NCBI GenBank assembly: GCA_964539665.1 | Contig: CAZIKB010000070.1 | Coordinates: forward strand, 1 to 33,170 | Direction of reading: 5' to 3' | DNA length: 33,170 nt | Source: CAZIKB01 sp964539665 | GTDB taxonomy: Bacteria > Zhuqueibacterota > Zhuqueibacteria > Oceanimicrobiales > Oceanimicrobiaceae | Shown: piece after piece, positions 24,026-32,671 of the stretch | How positions within the stretch are numbered: position 1 is the stretch's first letter | How the letters are laid out: the number at the start of each line of letters is the position of its first letter | Notes under the pieces: generated by a model | Seen by the model: the letters and a program-made list of their open reading frames with translations, nothing else | Database searches by the model: none | Told to the model about the DNA's origin: nothing | Position numbers and translations under genes: made by a program

Positions 24026-24430
24026 GTGACGAAGGGTTTTAAGGATCTGATTGTGTATCAGAAGGCTTTTAAGCTTGCGATGGATATTTATCATGTTAGT
24101 AAGAGTTTTCCAAAAGAAGAACTGTACTCACTAACTACGCAAATACGAAAACCTTCCCGATCAGTTTGTGCAAATATGGGAGAAGGTTACCGAAAACGAC
24201 AATACCCGGCTCATTTTGTTAGCAAGATATCTGACGCCGATATGGAGAATACCGAAACTCAAGTCTGGCTCGATTTTGCTCTGGCTTGTGAATTTACTTC
24301 AAACGATATTCTTAACGATTTGACAGACAAATCCGAAGAAATTGGCCGGATGTTAAATCACATGATTGAACATCCGGAGAAGTATCGAAGGAAATCAGTT
24401 GGCAGTTTACAGTTTACAGTCAGTAGCTGA
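24026..24430 (+). CDS. Four-helix-bundle protein (23S rRNA intervening-sequence family)
   Basis: The 134-aa product fits the small four-helix-bundle family first seen inside 23S rRNA intervening sequences: GFKDLIVYQKAFKLAMDIYH at the start, then IRKPSRSVCANMGEGYRKRQ and AHFVSKISDADMENTETQVW, all near-invariant regions of the family. Its biochemical role is not known; it forms a homopentamer in a studied member and may bind nucleic acid. The start is GTG with AAGGA 5 nt upstream. The last nine residues (GSLQFTVSS) and the stop come from the repeat at 24401-24464, so the tail is not native to the family. It separates two genes encoding related ATPases and is bracketed by repeats, which suggests insertion. 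Confidence 0.9.
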   Translation: MTKGFKDLIVYQKAFKLAMDIYHVSKSFPKEELYSLTTQIRKPSRSVCANMGEGYRKRQYPAHFVSKISDADMENTETQVWLDFALACEFTSNDILNDLTDKSEEIGRMLNHMIEHPEKYRRKSVGSLQFTVSS

Positions 24431-24464
24431 CAGTATGATACTGCCTACTGTCAATTGTAAACTG
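24401..24464. repeat. Right copy of flanking repeat, extending into a large hairpin
   Basis: The repeat (24401-24430) runs into an imperfect 55-bp hairpin (24410-24464): outer arms CAGTTTACA and TGTAAACTG, inner arms CAGTAG and CTACTG, plus a perfect inner palindrome CAGTATGATACTG. No T-run follows, so it is unlikely to be a simple terminator. Confidence 0.65.
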
Positions 24465-24511
24465 TACACTATTTCGTTGTAAATAATGAGAAACGAGATC
24501 GATAACAAAGT

Positions 24512-26446
24512 ATGATAAAAAACACCAAAAATCCCTTCATAGCCGGCAACTGGGTTCGAGGTAAAAATTTCTTCGGGCGCCAGAATCTTATTACTGAAAT
24601 TCTGGAAGGCAACCGGAATTATTGCTGGGTGGCCGGAACCCGGCGTTTCGGAAAAACTTCCTTATTAAAGCAAATCGAGCTGCTTACGACTAAAGGAGAA
24701 TATGCCACAAAATTTATTTCACTATTTTGGGATTTGCAGGGCAGCCAGAACATAAACGGCTTGAAAGAAGCGCTGCTGGAAAGTGTGGAGGATGCAGAAG
24801 AGCGGTTTGATGACATTGGTGTGAACATTGGTGAACTCGAAAGCCTGGATGTCTTTGGCATTCTGAGAACACTCAGACGAAAAGCCAAAGAAGTAAATTT
24901 AAACTTAATGCTGCTTTGTGATGAAGCAGAAGAGCTCATCAATATAGAAAAAAACAATCCGGAAACCTTACCAAAATTAAGGCGTTTTTTTCAGCGAGGT
25001 GAAAATATTTACACGATTCTAACCGCCACAAAAAGATTGAGTAAACTTGAAGAGAGCTCGATTCCACACACTTCGCCCTTTTTGTATGGATTTGTGCCCC
25101 CTGCTTATTTAACCCGCCTAAGTGATGAAGAGGCGAAACGGCTAATTGGATTAGGGGGATTCGATAATGACATAGTAACGGAAATAATTGAAAAATCAAA
25201 CAATCATCCCTACCTTATTCAACTCATCTGCAAACGATTATTTGAAACCGGCGATTTGAAAAAAGTCATTGAGGAAGTCAGTGTGGACGACATGATAGGA
25301 CACTTTTTTTCGGTTGATTTCCAATATTTACAGCCCAAAGAAAATGAAATCCTGCTGCACATTCTTCAAAACAAAGAACTGACCCTGGTAGAATTGCAAA
25401 GCCAGTTTGATGAACCGGCTGAACTGCTCATTAGGCTTTTTTACGAATTAATGCAATTAGGATTTGTGAAACAAGAGAAAGGTCGTTATAAAATATCGAA
25501 TTATTTTTTTGCAAAATGGCTGGAACGAGAAAAGGAAAAGCTTTTCTCAGAATCCACATTGCAGCGGGCAGCATCCTCCATCAGGCGCGACTCCGAATCT
25601 TCACAAGCCTGCCGCATTCCAACAATTGGCGATAAGTTAGGACAGCATGAAATTTTAGAGAAAATAGGCTCGGGAGGTATGGGCATTGTATTTAAGGGCA
25701 GAGATATTCAGTTAAATCGAATTGTAGCTTTGAAAGTCTTACTACCAGAGTTGATGAGCGATTCTGAATTTAAACAGAGATTCATCATTGAAGCCCGGGC
25801 AGCGTCGTCATTGAATCATCCCAACATCGCAACAATTTTTCAGATTGGTGAAGAAGGGGATATTTCTTTTATATCTATGGAGTACATTGACGGGCAAAAT
25901 CTTAAAGCCTGGAGCCAGAACCAGGCATTAACTTTTCTGGTTAAATTTAAAATAGCGATTCAAGCAGGAACTGGATTAGCCCAGGCGCATAAAAGAGATA
26001 TTGTACACCGTGATGTAAAATCCGATAATATCATGGTAACGAAAGAAGGCGAAGCGAAAATAATGGATTTTGGGTTAGCGAAAACACTCAAACGAGCTGA
26101 GAAAGAAATAACCCTAACAGGGACAACTTTAGGCACGCTTGGGTATATGTCGCCAGAACAGGCAAGCGGTTTAGCAACTGATCATCGAACGGATATTTTT
26201 TCTTACGGGGTGGTGCTATATGAACTATTTACCGGTGAACTGCCATTTTCCAGCGAATTTGAACTCTCGGTATTATACGCCATCATGAATGAAAACCCTA
26301 AATCTCTTCGCAACATCAATCCTGAATTACCAGAAGGACTCGAGGAAATCGTTGAAAAAGCTCTGCAAAAAGATAAAGAAAACCGCTATCAAAAAATGGA
26401 TGAATTGGTCGTAGATTTAGAAAACTTGATTGATAAAATTCACTGA
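24512..26446 (+). CDS. STAND/AAA ATPase - Ser/Thr protein kinase fusion
   Basis: The 644-aa protein has an N-terminal ATPase (NPFIAGNWVRGKNFFGRQ, Walker A GTRRFGKTS at 42-50, Walker B LMLLCDEAEEL at 132-142, lid to about 260), a winged-helix-like region (about 275-345) and a C-terminal Hanks-type kinase (about 375-640). Kinase motifs are complete: GSGGMGIVFKG, VALK with the ATP lysine at 408, HRDVKSDN (499-506), DFG (519-521) and SPEQ (547-550), so it should be active. No transmembrane segment is seen. In most bacterial kinase fusions the kinase comes first; here the ATPase does. Together with the membrane ATPase just upstream it may form a sensor and effector pair. The ribosome-binding site is weak. 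Confidence 0.9.
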   Translation: MIKNTKNPFIAGNWVRGKNFFGRQNLITEILEGNRNYCWVAGTRRFGKTSLLKQIELLTTKGEYATKFISLFWDLQGSQNINGLKEALLESVEDAEERFDDIGVNIGELESLDVFGILRTLRRKAKEVNLNLMLLCDEAEELINIEKNNPETLPKLRRFFQRGENIYTILTATKRLSKLEESSIPHTSPFLYGFVPPAYLTRLSDEEAKRLIGLGGFDNDIVTEIIEKSNNHPYLIQLICKRLFETGDLKKVIEEVSVDDMIGHFFSVDFQYLQPKENEILLHILQNKELTLVELQSQFDEPAELLIRLFYELMQLGFVKQEKGRYKISNYFFAKWLEREKEKLFSESTLQRAASSIRRDSESSQACRIPTIGDKLGQHEILEKIGSGGMGIVFKGRDIQLNRIVALKVLLPELMSDSEFKQRFIIEARAASSLNHPNIATIFQIGEEGDISFISMEYIDGQNLKAWSQNQALTFLVKFKIAIQAGTGLAQAHKRDIVHRDVKSDNIMVTKEGEAKIMDFGLAKTLKRAEKEITLTGTTLGTLGYMSPEQASGLATDHRTDIFSYGVVLYELFTGELPFSSEFELSVLYAIMNENPKSLRNINPELPEGLEEIVEKALQKDKENRYQKMDELVVDLENLIDKIH

Positions 26447-26498
26447 AAATAATGATTCGGAGATTTCTCATCATAATTGATACAAGGAGTAGGACGCC

Positions 26499-27218
26499 AT
26501 GAAGAATTATAACAGATTCATTTTTTTAATAATAGTAAGTTTGTTTTTGGTTAACTCACAGCTTACTGCTCAGAGTTTTAATGTCGGCGTAAACTTGATA
26601 GCAGGTTCACCTCAAGATGAATTTGATGACAATATTAACAATCCGGGATTTGGTATCGGCGGACTTTTTGGTTATCATCCGGGAGCGAGTCCGTTGATGG
26701 TAGGGGCAGAGTTTTCGTTCTTGATTTATGGAATTGAAAACCGCCAGGAACCATTTAGTACGACCATTCCCGATGTGACCGTCGATGTTGAAACTTCTAA
26801 TTATATTTTCCTGGGCCATTTGTTCGCTCGATTGCAAAGTAATCAGGGCTTTATCCGGCCGTACCTGGAAGGTCTGATTGGATTCCACCACCTTTTTACA
26901 GAAACTGAAATTTCAAACGAGGGAGTTTTTGAAGAACCTATTGCCAAGTCCACCAATCTAAATGATACAGCATTTAGTTATGGCACAGGCGGCGGTGTGA
27001 TGATTCTGGTGCATAAGTCGAAAAAGCAAAGTGAGCGCGATCGCTTGGACCTCGATGAGGTGTTGATAAATTTTCGTTTACGATATTTGTTTGGTGGTGA
27101 AGCGGATTATCTCAAAAAAGGCTCTATTGGACGCGAAAATGGAGAGGTGACCTATGATATCAACCATTCTCGCACCAATTTGCTCACATTCCAACTGGGT
27201 GTTGCATTTATTTTTTGA
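26499..27218 (+). CDS. Small outer-membrane beta-barrel protein
   Basis: The 239-aa product has a Sec signal peptide (1-25, SQLTAQ) followed by alternating strands with aromatic girdles: FGIGGLFGYHPGASPLMVGA, IRPYLEGLIGFHHLF, and a final strand ending in FQLGVAFIF, with the C-terminal Phe favoured by the BAM machinery. It resembles the OmpW/OMP_b-brl class of eight-stranded barrels. AAGGAG 9 nt upstream supports the ATG. It follows the kinase fusion by 52 bp and is the last gene of the plus-strand cassette, whose first gene is also a barrel. Confidence 0.8.
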   Translation: MKNYNRFIFLIIVSLFLVNSQLTAQSFNVGVNLIAGSPQDEFDDNINNPGFGIGGLFGYHPGASPLMVGAEFSFLIYGIENRQEPFSTTIPDVTVDVETSNYIFLGHLFARLQSNQGFIRPYLEGLIGFHHLFTETEISNEGVFEEPIAKSTNLNDTAFSYGTGGGVMILVHKSKKQSERDRLDLDEVLINFRLRYLFGGEADYLKKGSIGRENGEVTYDINHSRTNLLTFQLGVAFIF

Positions 27219-27270
27219 GCGAAGAAATGGGTGTTTCGGTTGCTTCAGAAACCGCCTGTTTGGTGTTTGT

Positions 27271-28089
27271 TCACTTCCGCTCAACAGGCAAAATAAGACA
27301 GGTAGGGCCACCCGCACCTTTCCTGAATTCTGACATATCCAGAGCGTGAACCATTACACCGTTCTTTTCAAGTTCTGCAATGGTTCCCACATTTTCCGCT
27401 GAATTGGCAATGACTTCGTTTTCGCCTAAACAGATAACATTGCCAACAGAGGGATTAAAATCACAAAGCGGAACTTCAACGACATCAAAGCTTTTGAAAA
27501 AATTATTTGGAAACACATCACTGCAGCAGAGTATTCTTTCGGGACCAATTGCGCTCATAGCTCCTCCTAAATGTAGATAGGAACCTTTTACAGATATGGT
27601 ACGCACTTCGTAATTCATATCCTGTAATATATCCGAAATTTGTTGTGCACCTCTTTCATTAGTCCTTTCTGAAAGTCCGACAAATGCCACAGATCCGGCT
27701 AAGATAATATCACCACCTTCCACCGTACCAGGTTCTTTAATTTCTCCAGCGCAGGATTCCTCAATCGATTCTAAAATTGTCGCCATCCATTCTTCCTCGC
27801 CTTTTCTGGTTTCTAATCCCATTCTTAATTTGACATAACCATTTGGTGTGGACAAAGCCACATCACGGGTGAAAACCGAATTTGGATGATCGGCCAATTC
27901 TGGAACATCAATTATTTCACAGCCAAAGTCAGTCATAGTGGATTTCAATTGGTCATGCTGCTGCTTGGTCTTTTGACGATCAGCGATTTCATTAATGTTC
28001 TGTGCAGTAAAATTATTAACATTAAAGTACTCTTCTCTGGGCGTACACACCACAACCCGTTTCAATCTATCACCCTCATTTCCTAACAT
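27271..28089 (-). CDS. Dimethylarginine dimethylaminohydrolase-like (guanidino-group modifying) enzyme
   Basis: The product (about 272 aa) fits the DDAH/arginine-deiminase superfamily, a cytoplasmic enzyme that hydrolyses methylated arginine to citrulline and a methylamine, or acts on a related guanidine. Visible signatures are SVFTRDVAL, GTVEGGDIIL, the catalytic His in YLHLGGAMS and the nucleophile Cys in GAGGPTCLILPVER near the C-terminus. The start is ATG at 28089 with AGAGG 8 nt upstream; a TTG at 28095 is less likely. It is 23 bp after the permease gene, so the pair is probably one operon for import and breakdown of an arginine-like compound. The family is firm, the substrate uncertain. 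Confidence 0.87.
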   Translation of the reverse strand: MLGNEGDRLKRVVVCTPREEYFNVNNFTAQNINEIADRQKTKQQHDQLKSTMTDFGCEIIDVPELADHPNSVFTRDVALSTPNGYVKLRMGLETRKGEEEWMATILESIEESCAGEIKEPGTVEGGDIILAGSVAFVGLSERTNERGAQQISDILQDMNYEVRTISVKGSYLHLGGAMSAIGPERILCCSDVFPNNFFKSFDVVEVPLCDFNPSVGNVICLGENEVIANSAENVGTIAELEKNGVMVHALDMSEFRKGAGGPTCLILPVERK

Positions 28090-28112
28090 ATGCAATTCCT
28101 CTTGTTATATGC

Positions 28113-29516
28113 TTATGTTGATTTTTTCTTCCAAAAATAGTACACAGGAATACCGATGAGTGTAATTCCGAGGCCTGCGAGGGACTCCAGAGGTTTTGCA
28201 ATCAGGGTATTGAGAATAATACCTGTGGTTGCAATAATAAAGACAACTGGCACGAATGGATAACCCCAGGTTTTATACGGTCTTGGCAGATCGGGGTATT
28301 TCTTTCTTAATGTAAAGACTGAAGCAACGGCGGCGGTCCAGAACACCAGTGTGATAAACACTACATAGGTAAAGAGCTGTTCAAAAGTCCCGGTCAAGGT
28401 TAAAATACAGGCCCAAACAGCCTGGATTACAAGGGCAAATCCGGGCGTTCGAAAACGTGGGTGCACTTCAGCTACTTTTTGAAAAAACACTTTGTCTTTA
28501 GCCATTGCATAATAAACCCGGGCGCCTACAAATATCGAACCATTAAGCGCCCCAAAGATCGAAATAAGCACAGCCGCAGAAATGAGACCAGCGGAAATGC
28601 CTCCATAAAGTGCAGAGGTAGCTTTTTCAGCAATTCTAATCACTCCGGCCATTTCATCAACAGGCAGAGCGCTTAGATAGATATAATTCACCAGGAAATA
28701 TAGGACGGTAATCCCGACCGTCCCGAAAACCAGCGACAGAGGAAGATTACGTTTTGGATTTTTAATTTCGCCCGCAACGTAACTGATGTTATTCCAGCCA
28801 TCAAAAGCCCAGGAAACAGCGATGAGGGCAACGCCAAATCCTACAATAAGTTGACTTAAATTCAGTCCAGTCGGATTAAGCGTAAAATCAATGGGAGTAC
28901 CTTTTCCCGCTGTAAAACCCAGAGTGATAAATACTGTTATGGTTCCAATCTTGATTACGGTGAATATGTTCTGGATAGTTTTTCCAAAAACCACACCAAC
29001 ATAATTGAATGCTGACAACAGTACAATAACGAAGATCGCGACCAATTGCCCCATTGATAACGAATAATGGTAGATGTGATTGAAAATATTTACTTCAGTT
29101 GAAAGGATAATTTTCTGAATTGACAAGGCTGGAAAAAAGTAGCCGAAATATTCTGCAAAGCCCACACCCAGAGCTGCGATGGAGCCGCCCATGGCTACCA
29201 GGAACAGTATCCAGCCAAAGAGAAATCCGCAGAGATGGCCATAAGCTTCTTTTAGATAGACATAGTGGCCGCCAGCCTCTGGCATGGCAGCGCCGAGTTC
29301 AGCAAAAGTAAGTGCGCCGGCGAGAGTTAAAAGCCCGCCTGCAATCCATACGAGCAAAATCAGCACAGTTGATGGGAGCGCTTGCGCCATGATGCCAGTG
29401 GTCAAAAAAATGCCGGAACCAATAACGATTCCTGTCATCATCATGATGGAATCGAATAAGCCGAGTTGTCTGACTAAGCCTGGATTTTCTTTTTTACTCG
29501 TCTTGTAGTTTGACAT
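28113..29516 (-). CDS. APC-family amino-acid permease
   Basis: The 467-aa protein has twelve hydrophobic segments and the amino acid-polyamine-organocation signature: the broken first helix GIVIGSGIFLTTG (residues 30-42), LAGALTFAELGAAMPEAGGH (63-82) and SWAFDGWNNISYVAGEIKNP near 230-250. It is of the L-type/serine-threonine exchanger-like subgroup rather than a lysine permease. Being co-directional with and 23 bp upstream of the arginine-type hydrolase gene, it may import that enzyme's substrate or export its product. No strong ribosome-binding site is seen at the first ATG. Confidence 0.92.
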   Translation of the reverse strand: MSNYKTSKKENPGLVRQLGLFDSIMMMTGIVIGSGIFLTTGIMAQALPSTVLILLVWIAGGLLTLAGALTFAELGAAMPEAGGHYVYLKEAYGHLCGFLFGWILFLVAMGGSIAALGVGFAEYFGYFFPALSIQKIILSTEVNIFNHIYHYSLSMGQLVAIFVIVLLSAFNYVGVVFGKTIQNIFTVIKIGTITVFITLGFTAGKGTPIDFTLNPTGLNLSQLIVGFGVALIAVSWAFDGWNNISYVAGEIKNPKRNLPLSLVFGTVGITVLYFLVNYIYLSALPVDEMAGVIRIAEKATSALYGGISAGLISAAVLISIFGALNGSIFVGARVYYAMAKDKVFFQKVAEVHPRFRTPGFALVIQAVWACILTLTGTFEQLFTYVVFITLVFWTAAVASVFTLRKKYPDLPRPYKTWGYPFVPVVFIIATTGIILNTLIAKPLESLAGLGITLIGIPVYYFWKKKST

Positions 29517-30015
29517 TTATCTTAATTGGTAACAGGACAGGAAAGTAAATTCCCTGAAAAAATCAATTTGAATTAAGAATCAAGAGATTTTACTTATTGT
29601 AGCTTTTATATATAATAAAAATGGGATTAAATTGCTACCTGTTTTTTGATTTGTTTCGAAATCTAATTTGAGGAGATATCGTGGTCTAATTTGTTGCTTC
29701 TTTTGGGTATACTGCTCCTGAATAGTTTTTTACTCAAAAGTGCAGAAAGTTGGGCGCCAAACCATACTCACACAGCTTAAGATTGAGATGGTTCGCACCC
29801 GTAGGTCTTTCTTTAGCCCACAAACCTGATACCTATTCGTGCTCAGTATTGCACATCATTCACATAAATTTTATATGCTGGATAGTTACCTGTGAAATAA
29901 ACAGTCTAACCTGAATTTTTCATTGACATTTTTGAGATAATTATTAAATTACCTTAAACTTCTAAATTCATTTAATCCTGCCTTTTGTATTAATAACATC
30001 TAATCGTGTTAAGAA
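29517..30015. other. 499-bp gap between divergent genes
   Basis: This gap between the permease gene and the DUF2914 gene is AT-rich. A Shine-Dalgarno-like GAGGAG at about 29668 is followed by GTG-GTC-TAA, so it starts nothing. No sigma-54 promoter, activator palindrome or RNA gene was recognised. Promoters for both neighbours must lie here but no convincing -35/-10 pair stood out. Confidence 0.5.
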
Positions 30016-31113
30016 ATGATTAAGCTAATTGCAAACATAAAAAACTACTACGACCAGTTTAAAAGATTCAATCCCATTGCTTTCTTTTTTGGAGGATTTA
30101 CCTGGGATAGTATCACCTTGAAAAGAATTGATCAACTATTTGATAATTTTATATTATTTCTATACCTCGCACTATTAGGTCTGCTAATTGCGATAGTCAA
30201 TCTTGTCGAAAATGATCGGATTAAAACACCATTTATTTTAAAATATCGCGAGTGGTACCCCCTTGGCCTGCAATTTTTTTTAGGCGGTCTTTTTAGCGCT
30301 TATGTGGTTTACTATTTTCAGAGCGCTTCACTAACAAAGACAGCCTTATTTTTGGGTCTGCTTGTTTTGCTTTTGGTTGCTAACGAATTCCTGGAAAAAC
30401 GCCTCACAAATCTGTATTTACAAATCTCACTTTATTTTATGGCCAGTTTCTCGTTTTTTATCTTTTTTATTCCAGTGATTTTCAAAGTGATGAATGTATG
30501 GACATTTTTGCTTGGTGGATTTTTAAGTTTAATATTCATTACAGGATTAGTCTATTTTCTCAATAAAAAATCTATCTTCCCGAATCGCCAGCAACTTATA
30601 AAATGTGTTGCCCCGGTTTGCTGTTTGTATCTTTTGATTAATTTATTTTACTGGCAGAACTGGATTCCGCCGGTGCCGCTTTCCTTGAAAAGTGGCGGTA
30701 TTTATCATCACGCCAGTAAAAACTATCAAACCGATTTATACACGTTAAAGTTTGAAAAACCAAAATGGTATCAAATTTTTAAATCGTCTGACAATCCATA
30801 TCGATATTCAAATGGTGATACGGTCTCCTGTTTTACGGCCATCTTTGCTCCAGCCGAATTAACCAAAAAGATTTTTCACCACTGGCAGCAATACTTTCCA
30901 AATCAGGAAAAGTGGCTGACTACCGATCGCCTGGGTTACAGCATAACCGGCTATCGCGATGGCGGTTATCGCGGCTACACCCGTAAAGTCCACTTCGCCC
31001 CGGGAAAATGGCGTGTGAATGTGGAAACCGAAGAAGGCATCCTTTTAGGGAGAATTAGTTTTAAAATCGAAGAGGTTACTGAAAAAGTTCCGTTGAAAAC
31101 AATGTATAAATAA
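30016..31113 (+). CDS. DUF2914 membrane protein
   Basis: The 365-aa protein has a membrane part of seven or so hydrophobic segments (about 45-215) and a soluble C-terminal domain (about 255-355) with the DUF2914 pattern: HHWQQYFPNQEKW, then GYRDGGYRGYTRKV and GKWRVNVETEEGILLGRISF. DUF2914 domains are probably extracytoplasmic; their function is not known. The first residues before the membrane part are basic and aromatic. It is divergent from the permease and followed 98 bp later by the PspC gene. No partner gene gives a hint of its role. Confidence 0.85.
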   Translation: MIKLIANIKNYYDQFKRFNPIAFFFGGFTWDSITLKRIDQLFDNFILFLYLALLGLLIAIVNLVENDRIKTPFILKYREWYPLGLQFFLGGLFSAYVVYYFQSASLTKTALFLGLLVLLLVANEFLEKRLTNLYLQISLYFMASFSFFIFFIPVIFKVMNVWTFLLGGFLSLIFITGLVYFLNKKSIFPNRQQLIKCVAPVCCLYLLINLFYWQNWIPPVPLSLKSGGIYHHASKNYQTDLYTLKFEKPKWYQIFKSSDNPYRYSNGDTVSCFTAIFAPAELTKKIFHHWQQYFPNQEKWLTTDRLGYSITGYRDGGYRGYTRKVHFAPGKWRVNVETEEGILLGRISFKIEEVTEKVPLKTMYK

Positions 31114-31211
31114 GTCAAATATTAATACGTTGGCAAAATTAGCTCATAATATTATTTAGAAACAAAAGAACAGTATTTAGAATAGAGAAATAATACATTG
31201 GAGGAGTATCA

Positions 31212-31409
31212 ATGGCCGAAGGTAAATTACGCAGAAGTACTACCAACAAATACATTGCAGGGATTGCAGGCGGTATGGCGGAATGGTTAGGGATTTCCAG
31301 TTTCTGGATTCGCTTGTTTTGGGCCATTCTGCTTATACCGGGCGGGCTGCCGGGAATTATCCCCTATTTGATTTGCTGGTTCATCATTCCGAAGGAAGAC
31401 GAGAAATAA
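31212..31409 (+). CDS. PspC-domain small membrane protein
   Basis: The 65-aa product is a single PspC domain, the module found in phage-shock regulators and stand-alone stress proteins of the inner membrane: KLRRSTTNKYIAGIAGGMAE, then WLGISSFWIRLFWAI and GIIPYLICWFIIPKEDE. There is one long or two short hydrophobic segments. GGAGGAG 5 nt before ATG is a strong Shine-Dalgarno. No pspA or pspB neighbour exists in the window, so a full phage-shock system is not implied. Confidence 0.93.
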   Translation: MAEGKLRRSTTNKYIAGIAGGMAEWLGISSFWIRLFWAILLIPGGLPGIIPYLICWFIIPKEDEK

Positions 31410-31539
31410 TGTATTCCGCAGATTCTCAGTGTTGTGAGCTGCTAAATTAAATTATGAATGAAATAATTGAAATTATACACAATTGCGATATTGTCATATT
31501 GTTTCATTGTTACTTATAAAACTAATTAACAAGACTATT

Positions 31540-31669
31540 GTAAAATTTACGTTCAAGGATAATTTCTCGAAATTGACAAGCAATAGCATGGAAATAAATT
31601 TCCAAGCTAATAAATGTAAGCTTAATAAATTAAGCTACTTAAAATAATAGTAGTCGATTTTAATCGACT
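31540..31669. repeat. Array of five short palindromes
   Basis: In order: GTAAAATTTAC (31540-31550), AATTTC-tc-GAAATT (31561-31574), TGGAAAT-aa-ATTTCCA (31589-31604), AGCTTAAT-aa-ATTAAGCT (31619-31636), AGTCGATT-tt-AATCGACT (31652-31669). Arms are perfect, centres are one or two bases, and sequences are unrelated. Centres are 22-33 bp apart. They fill much of the 345-bp gap 31410-31754, where no gene was found. Confidence 0.7.
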
Positions 31670-31679
31670 TTTGTTCTTT
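31652..31679 (+). terminator. Possible intrinsic terminator after the PspC gene
   Basis: The last palindrome of the array, AGTCGATTTTAATCGACT, is followed directly by TTTTGTTCTTT. A 7-8 bp stem and a U-rich tail fit an intrinsic terminator for transcripts entering from the PspC side. Confidence 0.5.
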
Positions 31680-31754
31680 AGCCTAATGATTTATCATAAG
31701 GCGTTCTCAGAGTTTTACAATAGTCTTGTATTTAACATTAATACCAAGGTATTT

Positions 31755-32504
31755 ATGGCTGATTTCTTAAAACTGGTTTTGTTAGCGCTGCTCGGTGTTT
31801 GCGCCGGCTTTCTAAATGTAACTGCGGGCGGGGGCTCGCTATTAACGTTACCCTTTCTCATTTTTCTCGGGCTGCCAGCCAGTGTTGCCAACGGTACCAA
31901 CCGAATTGCCATTCTTGTCCAAAATATATTTGCAACTGCACGATTCCATCAATTTAAAGTCATTCCAAAAGGTACGACCCTGGTCACGGCGATCCCTGCT
32001 ATTGCCGGCTCTATTTTGGGCGCGCAATTAGCGATTGATATTGACGAAGTCCTGTTTAAACGGCTGCTTGCTGTCATTATGATACTCGTCATGGGATTTA
32101 TGTTTTTTGGTCACGGGAAAAAGGAGCCGCAATCCTCACCGACTTTCAATAATAGTAAAACAGCTATCTTGGCAGTTTCATTTTTCTTTGTGGGTGTTTA
32201 TGGCGGTTTTATCCAGGGTGGTATTGGTTTTCTCATCATTCTGGTTTTAACCATGGCCGGCTACGACCTGGTCAAAACCAACGCGTTGAAAGTTCTGGTG
32301 GTTTTAATATTTACACCATTTGCACTTTTTATTTTTATCATCAATGGTCAGGTTGACTTTTTGAAGGGCCTTGTTTTAGCCAGCGGGAACGCTACCGGCG
32401 CCTGGTTAGCTTCACGAGTTGTTGTAGAACGCGGGCATAACTTTATTCGCTGGATTGTCATGATCGCGGTTTTGGGATTTGCAGTGAAGTTGTTTTTTGC
32501 ATAA
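31755..32504 (+). CDS. TauE/SafE-family membrane exporter
   Basis: The product (about 249 aa) has seven to eight hydrophobic segments and the TauE/SafE half-repeats: GVCAGFLNVTAGGGSLLTLP near the start and a second copy VGVYGGFIQGGIGFLIILVL in the middle. Family members are proposed to move sulfite, sulfoacetate or other organosulfur anions, mostly outward. AAGG 5 nt before the ATG at 31755 sets the start; an upstream TTG at 31671 lies within the hairpin region and would add 28 unlikely residues. No sulfur-metabolism neighbour supports a specific substrate. Confidence 0.9.
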   Translation: MADFLKLVLLALLGVCAGFLNVTAGGGSLLTLPFLIFLGLPASVANGTNRIAILVQNIFATARFHQFKVIPKGTTLVTAIPAIAGSILGAQLAIDIDEVLFKRLLAVIMILVMGFMFFGHGKKEPQSSPTFNNSKTAILAVSFFFVGVYGGFIQGGIGFLIILVLTMAGYDLVKTNALKVLVVLIFTPFALFIFIINGQVDFLKGLVLASGNATGAWLASRVVVERGHNFIRWIVMIAVLGFAVKLFFA

Positions 32505-32565
32505 ATCGAGCTTCATTCAGTTTTGTTGAAAAACAAAAGCATTTTTGATAGGGCATTAAATTAAC

Positions 32566-32595
32566 CAAGCCCGATTACGATTGTATTCGGGCTTG
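32566..32595. terminator. Hairpin between convergent genes
   Basis: CAAGCCCGA (32566-32574) and TCGGGCTTG (32587-32595) form a perfect 9-bp GC-rich stem with a 12-nt loop. It lies between the converging exporter and NTF2-fold genes and probably ends both transcripts, though the following T content is low. Confidence 0.5.
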
Positions 32596-32671
32596 ATGAT
32601 TGTTAAATCGAGGATTTTAAATTTTAGTTATTGCAAAAGCTGAGTTAGGCGATCTTACCTGATTAACTTGT

